Source: Nitrososphaerota archaeon
GTDB lineage: Archaea > Thermoproteota > Nitrososphaeria > Nitrososphaerales > Nitrosopumilaceae
NCBI GenBank assembly: GCA_016200035.1
Contig: JACQFM010000005.1
Location: 1-5,036 of the forward strand
Length of the DNA stretch: 5,036 nt
Reading direction: 5' to 3'
Shown: piece by piece, positions 1 to 5,036 of the stretch
Numbering within the stretch: position 1 is the first letter of the stretch
Layout: each line of letters starts with the position of its first letter
Notes under the pieces: model-generated
What the model was told of the DNA's origin: nothing
What the model saw: only the letters and a program-made list of their open reading frames with translations
The model's database searches: none
Program-made: the position numbers and the translations under genes

Positions 1-2
1 CA

Positions 3-80
3 GGCCAATGCATGCACGTGCTTCACAAATCTGGCTATATTTTAACTGATTTTAAACAAATTAAAGCTGTTAAGGATTAG
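3..80 (+). CDS. Possible 3' end of an upstream gene (partial, weak)
   Basis: This frame is open from the left edge to a TAG at 78-80, three bases before the start codon of the next gene. The visible tail is about 25 residues, ends in FKQIKAVKD, and has ordinary codon use for this AT-rich DNA. If real, the next gene would follow directly, as in an operon. The stretch is short enough to be open by chance and it contains a TATA-like element, so it may equally be untranslated leader. I recognise no family. Confidence 0.2.
   Translation, partial: GQCMHVLHKSGYILTDFKQIKAVKD
36..44 (+). promoter_or_regulatory. TATA-like element upstream of the 84-737 gene
   Basis: TATATTTTA lies about 40 bases before the ATG at 84. 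With the usual archaeal spacing of about 25 bases from TATA box to transcription start, transcription would begin near 65-70 and give a short leader. A second candidate, TTTTAAAC at 50-57, would give an almost leaderless message. AAGGA at 72-76 is a weak Shine-Dalgarno-like match seven bases before the ATG. AT-rich DNA makes such matches common, so this is tentative. Confidence 0.3.
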
Positions 81-83
81 AAA

Positions 84-737
84 ATGAAAACTTTACTTCT
101 TTCAATAATTGCTATATCACTTATTATTGGAATTTGTATTGTAATAATATTTGTAGTTACAATTAATCCGAAACCAAATATCGGCATAACCATAGAAGGA
201 CTCAAAGACACTTACAACGTTGGAGAACAATTCAGATTTTATGTTAAAGTGAATGGATATGGAAAGTTTTGTGGTGATCCATATGTTGCTGTCTCCACTG
301 CAACAAATCCTACCGAAATAATATGGTCTTATTCAGGTCAGGAATTCTTGGGAATGTGCCCTTCACGTGATATTCAATATACTTTTGGTACAAGACTGAT
401 ATCTATCAATCAAACAGGCTCATACATTGTTTCAATTCCATTTGGAGATAAAGTAATAAGAAAAGAATTTACAGTTATATCATCACAGCAAGGTGCGTTT
501 GAAGAAAAAATGATAACACTAGCAGGAGATATGGCATGGAGAGTCTGTGGTGCACTTGGTATACCATGTCCTTTGAATCCAACATTCCACGCTAAGCAGA
601 TGGGTAACCAATCCTACGTTGTGATAGTAGAAATAAACGGCAAACCATACACTGTTACACTCAACTCTACATATACATGTGTTAGCCCTGCTATATACGG
701 AAGACCCAGTTGCTACTATGAAACATCATGTAAATAA
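84..737 (+). CDS. Membrane-anchored extracellular protein with Ig-like domain, Cys-rich, function unknown
   Basis: This 217-residue protein has an N-terminal hydrophobic segment (about residues 4-27) with no clear signal-peptidase site, so it is probably a signal anchor with the rest outside the cell. Residues 33-132 look like an Ig-like beta-sandwich. A YNVGEQFRFYVKVNGYG stretch (44-60) starts it, and TGSYIVSIPFGDKVIRKEFTV (from 111) forms its closing strands. A short helical region follows (138-158), then a strand pair around VVIVEINGKPYTV (179-191). Seven cysteines lie outside the membrane (63, 92, 155, 162, 199, 210, 216), which suggests disulfides. Possible N-glycosylation sequons are NQT109, NQS175 and NST194. 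The ATG at 84 is secure as the first start because an in-frame TAG sits at 78-80. I cannot name the family. A role in binding or in the cell envelope is inferred only from its architecture. Confidence 0.85.
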   Translation: MKTLLLSIIAISLIIGICIVIIFVVTINPKPNIGITIEGLKDTYNVGEQFRFYVKVNGYGKFCGDPYVAVSTATNPTEIIWSYSGQEFLGMCPSRDIQYTFGTRLISINQTGSYIVSIPFGDKVIRKEFTVISSQQGAFEEKMITLAGDMAWRVCGALGIPCPLNPTFHAKQMGNQSYVVIVEINGKPYTVTLNSTYTCVSPAIYGRPSCYYETSCK

Positions 738-755
738 AATATATTCACTGTGGAT

Positions 756-784
756 CCATGTTCTAGCATCGAGCTAGAAGCTGG
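756..784. other. Hairpin in the intergenic gap
   Basis: TTCTAGC (761-767) pairs perfectly with GCTAGAA (773-779) around a 5-base loop. CCA/TGG (756-758 with 782-784) extends the stem across a 2x2 internal loop. It begins 18 bases after the stop of the first gene. There is no T-tract after it, so it does not look like a typical archaeal U-rich terminator. It could be a 3' UTR structure or a chance palindrome. TGGATCCA at 751-758 is a further 8-base palindrome overlapping its edge. Confidence 0.35.
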
Positions 785-814
785 AGTCATCTTAACTACA
801 ATTTATGAGCAATC

Positions 815-820
815 TATAAA
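815..820 (+). promoter_or_regulatory. TATA box for the large surface-protein gene
   Basis: TATAAA lies 48 bases before the ATG at 868. A start of transcription about 25 bases downstream (near 842) would give a leader of roughly 25 bases. No Shine-Dalgarno-like sequence precedes the ATG (the last 17 bases are T- and A-rich, with no GGAG), which fits a short-leader archaeal message. The position suggests that the large gene and its coupled downstream partner are transcribed separately from the 84-737 gene. Confidence 0.45.
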
Positions 821-867
821 TTCTCTAGCATTCACGATTAGATACAAAGATTTTATCTATTTCAATC

Positions 868-3210
868 ATGAAAACAATATTTCTACTAATAATAACTTCA
901 ATTCTAACACTGGAAATTGTTTCCAGTAATAACGCATTAGGACAATATGGTGGTCCAGTTGAGGGGCCATCTGTGTATATCGCAGAGATTGCTGCTTCTG
1001 GAAATAATGTCTATGTAACTTGGAATGGTATGGATCAGAACACCAAATCACCTACTGCTTTTTTGAAGACAAGCAATGATCTGGGAATGAATTTTGGAAA
1101 AACAATCAATCTTGCCAAGTATGGCATAACGCCTTATGATTCGTCAATACCCAGTATGAAGATGACCTCCTCAGGAAACAACTTGTATCTGGCATGGACA
1201 GACTGGAAAAATAGCGCAGTAAATTCAGACATATTTTTTATGAAAAGCAATGATGGAGGAAGCACCTTCAATGAACCTCTAAAAATAAAAGGTGGAGAAG
1301 GAATCTCTGGTGTCTCTGCATTAGCTTCAAGTGGCAATAATGTCTTTGTCCTGTTGTACAACAACACGAATTCAGCGTATTCTGATCTGCTATTTGCAGA
1401 AAGTAATGATGGAGGCACAACCTTTCGAAAACCACTCTCGCTTTCCACAAACCACAAATTCATGATAGGAAACGTGCAGATGGCAGTTTCTGGAAACGAC
1501 ATCTATATCGTAACAGATGGGGGTTACTGGGGATCACAAAATGGCGCCATTGTATTCTTAGCAAGCCACAATGGCGGTGCCTCTTTTGAACATACAACAA
1601 TTGTCGATAATGTTATGGCGTTTACGCCACAGTTAGGAGTCTCAGGTGATAATGTATACCTTGTTTGGATGCAGATGAACGGTAAAAACACCAACTTGTT
1701 TTTGGAAAAAAGCCAAGATGGAGGCAAAAGCTTTGGCGACAAGATAAAGTTAAACCAAGAAGGAGAGCCAAGGTGGCCACAGCTTGTAGTGTCAGGAAAT
1801 GACCTCTATGTAAAATGGGTCCAGTCTTTTCCATCCGGAGGCAGCAAATTGTTATTTTCTAAAAGCACAGATGGAGGAAATACCTTTTCCAAACCCTTCA
1901 ATCTTGAGGGATTTACTACTGGTGGTTTTGATTTTTCACAGATAGGAATTTTAAAAAATGAAAATCTGTTTGCAGTATGGACAGGTGAGTATGATCCATC
2001 TTATTCTCACTCTGGAGTATTTTTCAGAAAGAGCGTAGATGGTGGAAGTACGTTTGGAGCTATCTATGATCTCAATGCCGAAAACAAAACTAGAATATTA
2101 AATCCAAAAGTTACCTCATCAGAAAAGAGCATCTATGTTGTAGGAGACACTGGGGCACCAGGTACAAGTGATGTCATATTTAGGTCAAGTACTGATTCCG
2201 GAGAGACTTTTAGCGAATCGTCTAATTTGAATTCAGACAAGCCCGTGAAGACTGGTGTACATGAACCACTTTTACTTGTGCCTGAATTCAGACCAGACAT
2301 TCCACAAAGCGAACCGCCAAACTCCCAATTTTCTAATTCTCAGCCAGCCTCTTTTGTCTTAGGTCAGCCTGACTTTACTTCAAATTCTCCAAGTCCTACT
2401 GCAAGCACATTTTTTACTCCGCATTTCGTAACATTTGACTCGCAGGGAAACCTCTGGGTTTCAGACGGAGGAAATGATAGAGTGCTAGAGTTCAAACCAC
2501 CGTTTACCATGGGTGAATCGGCATCTGTTGTTCTTGGCCAGACCGACTTTACATCTTGGCAGGTACTAAATGGAACAAATCCAAAATCGTTGTATCATCC
2601 ACAAGGACTTGCATTTGATTTACAAGGTAACTTGTGGGTTGCAGATGGAGCAAGCAATCGGGCCCTGAAATTCAAACCTCCATTTAGGACAGGACAAGAG
2701 CCATCACTGGTATTGGGACAGAAAGATTTCATTTCATGGGAACAACCGCAATCTACCGCAAATTCCTTCTATTATCCAGAGGGCATTGCCTTTGACAAGG
2801 AGGGAAACCTCTGGGTTGCAGATACTAATAACCGTCTTCTAGAATTCAAGCCACCATTTTCAAATGGTCAAGAAGCTTCACTGATACTGGGAAACACAGA
2901 CACTGTAACTTCGCAAGGGGTTAGTGCACATACAATTTCTGCACCAATGGGTATTACATTTGACTCGCAGGGAAACCTCTGGGTTGCAGATTCTGGAAAT
3001 AATCGCATGTTGGAATTTGCTTATCCGTTTACAAGCGGACAAAGAGCATCTCTGATTCTTGGGCAGGCAAGTTTCAATGCAGGAGCTATAGATACAAAGC
3101 GGACAAAGAGCATCTCTGATTCTTGGGCAGGCAAGTTTCAATGCAGGAGCTATAGATACAATGGGACATACAAAAGACTCACTCGATCAGCCACATGGCA
3201 TAGCCTTTGA
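868..3210 (+). CDS. Secreted Asp-box (BNR) plus NHL repeat protein, N-terminal part of frameshifted gene
   Basis: This 780-residue frame starts with a signal peptide (hydrophobic residues 4-18, probable cleavage in ALGQ near 24-26). Residues 36-448 hold eight Asp-box motifs of type SxDGGxxF at 69, 127, 179, 233, 282, 333, 389 and 441, each paired with a strand like SGNNVYVTW. This is the layout of a sialidase-like beta-propeller. No FRIP-type N-terminal motif is seen, so sialidase activity should not be assumed. A Pro/Ser/Asn-rich linker (about 465-492) leads to NHL repeats with cores GNLWVSDGGNDRVLEF (527), 587, 646 and 702, each preceded by an LGQxDF-like strand. The fifth blade breaks after residue 743. 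The last 37 residues are out-of-frame sequence, markedly basic (nine K/R, one D), and resemble nothing. The only ATG after the upstream in-frame stop at 826-828 is the one at 868. As read, the product would be exported but lack a membrane anchor. The ligand is unknown. Confidence 0.85.
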   Translation: MKTIFLLIITSILTLEIVSSNNALGQYGGPVEGPSVYIAEIAASGNNVYVTWNGMDQNTKSPTAFLKTSNDLGMNFGKTINLAKYGITPYDSSIPSMKMTSSGNNLYLAWTDWKNSAVNSDIFFMKSNDGGSTFNEPLKIKGGEGISGVSALASSGNNVFVLLYNNTNSAYSDLLFAESNDGGTTFRKPLSLSTNHKFMIGNVQMAVSGNDIYIVTDGGYWGSQNGAIVFLASHNGGASFEHTTIVDNVMAFTPQLGVSGDNVYLVWMQMNGKNTNLFLEKSQDGGKSFGDKIKLNQEGEPRWPQLVVSGNDLYVKWVQSFPSGGSKLLFSKSTDGGNTFSKPFNLEGFTTGGFDFSQIGILKNENLFAVWTGEYDPSYSHSGVFFRKSVDGGSTFGAIYDLNAENKTRILNPKVTSSEKSIYVVGDTGAPGTSDVIFRSSTDSGETFSESSNLNSDKPVKTGVHEPLLLVPEFRPDIPQSEPPNSQFSNSQPASFVLGQPDFTSNSPSPTASTFFTPHFVTFDSQGNLWVSDGGNDRVLEFKPPFTMGESASVVLGQTDFTSWQVLNGTNPKSLYHPQGLAFDLQGNLWVADGASNRALKFKPPFRTGQEPSLVLGQKDFISWEQPQSTANSFYYPEGIAFDKEGNLWVADTNNRLLEFKPPFSNGQEASLILGNTDTVTSQGVSAHTISAPMGITFDSQGNLWVADSGNNRMLEFAYPFTSGQRASLILGQASFNAGAIDTKRTKSISDSWAGKFQCRSYRYNGTYKRLTRSATWHSL
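973..2211 (+). repeat. Eight Asp-box (BNR) protein repeats
   Basis: Eight coding repeats of about 52 codons (spacing 49-58) each hold a SGNNVY-type strand and an SxDGGxxF Asp-box turn. The first (SNDLGMNF), fourth (SHNGGASF) and eighth (STDSGETF) boxes are degenerate. The seventh strand (KNENLFAVW) and the eighth (SEKSIYVVG) have lost the SGN signature. At nucleotide level the copies have diverged, with only short shared runs such as GATGGAGG, so the array is old, unlike the NHL array after it. Confidence 0.85.
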
Positions 3211-3265
3211 TAAAAACGGCAATCTCTGGGTTGCAGATTCTGCAAACAACCGTATCTTAGCTTAC
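2344..3265 (+). repeat. Five NHL protein repeats, the last split by the duplication
   Basis: Five blades of 57-60 codons follow the pattern xASxxLGQxDF, then (P)xGIAFDxxGNLWVADxxNNRxLEFKPPF. The fifth is read in two frames around the 64-bp duplication. NHL propellers commonly have six blades, so five visible repeats may be completed by flanking sequence or may form an incomplete ring. Long exact nucleotide matches occur between blades: 30 bases at 2431-2460 and 2956-2985, and 23 bases at 2801-2823 and 2969-2991. These point to recent duplication or gene conversion within the array. Confidence 0.85.
3033..3160 (+). repeat. Perfect 64-bp tandem duplication causing a frameshift
   Basis: Bases 3033-3096 and 3097-3160 are identical, head to tail, beginning AAGCGGACAAAG and ending TATAGATACA. 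The match does not extend to the left (3032 C against 3096 A) and extends one base to the right (3097 and 3161 both A). The unit length is 1 modulo 3, so the second copy moves the reading frame by one and leads to the TGA at 3208-3210. The absence of any mismatch means it is very recent, is kept identical by recombination, or was produced by assembly. Confidence 0.97.
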
Positions 3266-3919
3266 AAATCAAAATCTGCCATGCCTGGAAACTCTCCAAT
3301 AGTATTTCCAAACTCTGTCATAAATTCAAGTTCATCTGAAGAAAACGCAAACTCTCCCAGTGCATATGAACAGGCAGCAAACAAGATGGAGGAATGCTCA
3401 AGAAAGTTAGGTATTGCATCTGATAACCAGACTGCAATTAATCTGGTTCTTGGTTCAAGCGAGTTTCAATCCAGAGTACAGGGCTATGATTACAGATCAA
3501 TTGGAATTGCAAACTCGTTTCATTTCTGTTCGCTAGATACCGTAGAGGCAGTATATGCTCTTTATGACAAGGATGGAAAATATGTAAAGTCATTATACGT
3601 ATCAATAGACCCATCTCTGACCAAGATACTTGGCATAAGAGAAGAGGTGACAGGTGCGCAATACGGTGGTGCAGGCCTTAGCCTTCCTGCGTCTGATGTA
3701 CAACAAAACAAAACCACTTTGAAGCAGCAATTAGACATAGCTCAGCAACAAATTGAACAACTTAATCTTGGCGGAAACATTACCAATGATCATTTATTAC
3801 GTGCCAATAGCAGTGAACCAGATCAGACTTTTCTTGTTTTAATAATTGGAATTCCTATTCTTGTAATAGCAATAGCACTTTCTCGATTATCGCAAAAAAG
3901 GAAAAATTTGAGAAAATGA
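3161..3919 (+). CDS. C-terminal part of the surface protein: last NHL blade, unknown domain, membrane anchor
   Basis: This 252-residue frame starts inside an NHL blade (GIAFDKNGNLWVADSANNR, residues 13-31) and has no signal peptide, so it is a fragment and not an independent gene. The frame is open back to 3092 with no ATG, GTG or TTG before 3161. AGGAG at 3145-3149 happens to lie 11 bases before the ATG. After a Ser/Asn-rich linker (40-68), residues 69-163 form a helix-then-strands domain I cannot name. It has cysteines at 79 and 123 and a YALYDKDGKYVKSLYVSID strand pair. A Gln-rich coiled coil follows (about 180-202), then a transmembrane helix (223-240) and a basic tail ending KRKNLRK, which is typical of a C-terminally anchored surface protein. 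Sequons are NSS55, NQT89, NKT183, NIT206 and NSS216. Its TGA overlaps the next ATG. Confidence 0.75.
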   Translation: MGHTKDSLDQPHGIAFDKNGNLWVADSANNRILAYKSKSAMPGNSPIVFPNSVINSSSSEENANSPSAYEQAANKMEECSRKLGIASDNQTAINLVLGSSEFQSRVQGYDYRSIGIANSFHFCSLDTVEAVYALYDKDGKYVKSLYVSIDPSLTKILGIREEVTGAQYGGAGLSLPASDVQQNKTTLKQQLDIAQQQIEQLNLGGNITNDHLLRANSSEPDQTFLVLIIGIPILVIAIALSRLSQKRKNLRK

Positions 3920-5036
3920 AAACTTTCTATCTCATACCAATAATGATTTTTCTCTGCCTTACATTTGTAACATATCTTGCATTTGGCCAAGAACCTGAAT
4001 GGAAATATCTTGTCAAGGTAGGATCATTTTGGTACTCTAATCCTCAAGAGCCGTCACAGTTCTTCAAGATCCCTTACATGATAGAAAATGGAACAATTGT
4101 TAAACTTGAGACAAACAATGAGGCTGATGTCTTTGTTGATATTAAAAGCGATAAGGAAGGCAAGTTTGAGCTAAAAATTCCTAAGAATTTTCCATATACA
4201 AACTATGATGACCTTTCACGCTATTATTATTTTGACATTTCAATAAATAACGCGCAAATTAACACACAGGTTTTTGAGAGCCAGCTTGACTGCTACTATC
4301 TTTTTTCACTTCCTTTCAAGGGCAATTCCCAAATCAAGTTTAGCTTTAACGCAGATTATCAATCACTAAAGCCTTGGTATGGAGACAAGGTTGATAAAAA
4401 ATGCATTCCTGAAACCATAGTCAGTGACCTAAAAGACAAGTCTGTCCTGCTCCCAGTTAATTTTACCTATCCAAAAATAGTGCAAGACTACGAGAGGGGA
4501 ATTGTATCTCTTCCAATGAAACACGACCAGTATACGAATTTTTCAACCAATTTTAGGACAACATATCATGGTGACGTGATTCCATACCAACCGACAGGGC
4601 ACACAAAAAAAGAGCTGGTAAATGACAATTTTCAAGAGACACTAAAAAGAATGGGCGCCTCAGACCTGATTTTGGATCAGGTTGTTGTGCTTAACCGTAC
4701 CATGTTTCATCTAGAGCAAGAAAGAGAGCGTGCAAAATTACTCCAAGATGATAATGCAGCAAAGAGTTACTCTGACAAAATAAATGTGCTAGGGCAGCAA
4801 GTATCTGTATACAAGGAAGAATCAAAAAAACTCTGGGACGAGCTAAACCTGCTTCAAACATTTAACATTGACTTGTACAAGATGAGCCCAGAGAAAGCAC
4901 GAGAGTACGAGAAAGCCAAACTCTTTCTTACAGAAAAATACCTAAACGGAAACACCAAACCTAATTTTATAACAACCATATTCGTTGATACAGTCAAGGA
5001 GACCCTGGTTGTTGGAGTAAATGTATCTGATAAATC
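3916..5036 (+). CDS. Exported protein with coiled coil, 3'-truncated by window end, function unknown
   Basis: The ATG at 3916-3918 overlaps the preceding TGA (ATGA), which suggests translational coupling. No good Shine-Dalgarno precedes it. The frame stays open for 373 codons to the window edge without a stop. The first 24 residues are a signal peptide (hydrophobic 4-22, cleavage likely after AFG, before Q25), the same AxGQ ending as in the large protein upstream. Residues 30-92 form a beta-rich module containing FKIPYMIENGTIVKLE (50-65) and GKFELKIPKNF, which resembles a module I associate with exported thaumarchaeal proteins. A second beta-rich region spans about 103-215, with cysteines at 126 and 163. 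Residues 264-315 are heavily charged and helical, a probable coiled coil (EQERERAKLL, KEESKKLWDELNLL). The last visible residues, FVDTVKETLVVGVNV, look like a beta-hairpin opening another domain. Any C-terminal anchor lies beyond the window. I cannot name the family. Its coupling to the propeller protein suggests a shared surface complex. Confidence 0.85.
   Translation, partial: MKTFYLIPIMIFLCLTFVTYLAFGQEPEWKYLVKVGSFWYSNPQEPSQFFKIPYMIENGTIVKLETNNEADVFVDIKSDKEGKFELKIPKNFPYTNYDDLSRYYYFDISINNAQINTQVFESQLDCYYLFSLPFKGNSQIKFSFNADYQSLKPWYGDKVDKKCIPETIVSDLKDKSVLLPVNFTYPKIVQDYERGIVSLPMKHDQYTNFSTNFRTTYHGDVIPYQPTGHTKKELVNDNFQETLKRMGASDLILDQVVVLNRTMFHLEQERERAKLLQDDNAAKSYSDKINVLGQQVSVYKEESKKLWDELNLLQTFNIDLYKMSPEKAREYEKAKLFLTEKYLNGNTKPNFITTIFVDTVKETLVVGVNVSDK

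Larger units (their letters stand above)
868..3919 (+). pseudogene. Surface double-propeller protein gene, split by a 64-bp duplication (whole gene)
   Basis: The two open frames at 868-3210 and 3161-3919 are parts of one gene. The first ends its meaningful sequence at residue 743 (base 3096), and the second begins in the middle of the same NHL blade. Removing either copy of the 64-bp repeat joins them into 995 codons: signal peptide, eight Asp-box repeats, Pro/Ser-rich linker, five NHL repeats, unknown alpha/beta domain, coiled coil, transmembrane anchor and basic tail. The joined fifth blade has 22 residues between LGQ and GIAFD, against 18-21 in the other blades, so the single copy is the expected ancestral form. 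It could be a disabled gene, a phase-variable gene in its off state, or an assembly error in an intact gene. The rest shows no decay: there are no other stops or shifts across about 3 kb. Confidence 0.75.

Noticed and set aside
866..1834. Several open frames of 60-122 codons on the minus strand opposite the Asp-box repeats
   Set aside because: They lie antisense to a clearly coding repeat region, resemble no protein family, and are explained by the repeated codon pattern of the + strand.
868..2211. Assignment of the Asp-box region as an active sialidase
   Set aside because: Asp-boxes are structural turns found in many propellers. No FRIP-type motif or recognisable catalytic set is visible.
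2281..2292. PEF residues at 472-474 of the large protein as a PEFG-CTERM sorting signal
   Set aside because: The motif lies mid-protein in the linker with no Gly and no transmembrane segment after it. The real C-terminal anchor at 3827-3880 has no PEFG.
2878..3141. Minus-strand open frame of 87 codons across the 64-bp duplication, with an internal peptide repeat
   Set aside because: Its repeat is just the complement of the duplicated segment, and the + strand there encodes recognisable NHL blades.
3092..3210. Programmed ribosomal frameshifting as the way the two frames are joined
   Set aside because: The exact tandem duplication fully explains the frame change. No slippery heptamer with a following structure was noticed, and a shift would need to be +1 within an arbitrary stretch.
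1..5036. tRNA, rRNA, CRISPR array, insertion sequence or attachment site
   Set aside because: No cloverleaf, spaced short repeats, transposase frame or terminal inverted repeats were seen. Gaps between genes are 130 bases or less.

Overview
The window is AT-rich and protein-coding on the + strand only. It looks like chromosomal DNA of an archaeon, most likely an ammonia-oxidising thaumarchaeon (Nitrososphaeria). The reasons are: TATA-like boxes with short leaders; long exported proteins built from Asp-box (BNR) and NHL propeller repeats with the LGQxDF signature; an Asn- and Ser-rich exported style; and a 'FKIPYMIENGTI' module that resembles those in exported thaumarchaeal proteins. This assignment rests on style and recall, not on a search.

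Layout. Bases 1-83 hold a possible tail of an upstream gene and a weak TATA-like element. Bases 84-737 encode a 217-residue membrane-anchored extracellular protein with an Ig-like domain and many cysteines. Bases 738-867 are a short intergenic gap with a hairpin (756-784) and a TATA box (815-820). Bases 868-3919 carry one large gene for a cell-surface protein: signal peptide, eight Asp-box repeats, five NHL repeats, an unrecognised alpha/beta domain, a short coiled coil, and a C-terminal membrane anchor. As given, the gene is broken into two overlapping frames (868-3210 and 3161-3919). Bases 3916-5036 begin a third exported protein, overlapping the preceding stop by ATGA and running off the end of the window.

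The main observation is the cause of the break. A perfect head-to-tail duplication of 64 bp (3033-3096 and 3097-3160) falls inside the fifth NHL blade. Because 64 is not a multiple of three, it shifts the frame. Removing one copy restores a continuous 995-residue protein with a normal fifth blade. The duplication could be a reversible on/off or anchored/released switch, a recent inactivating mutation, or an assembly artefact. The sequence alone cannot decide between these.

All three genes encode proteins for the outside of the cell. The large propeller protein and the coiled-coil protein after it are translationally coupled, which suggests a joint surface structure or complex whose ligand is unknown. 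If the frameshift is real, the first fragment would be secreted without its anchor, and the coupled downstream gene could lose expression.
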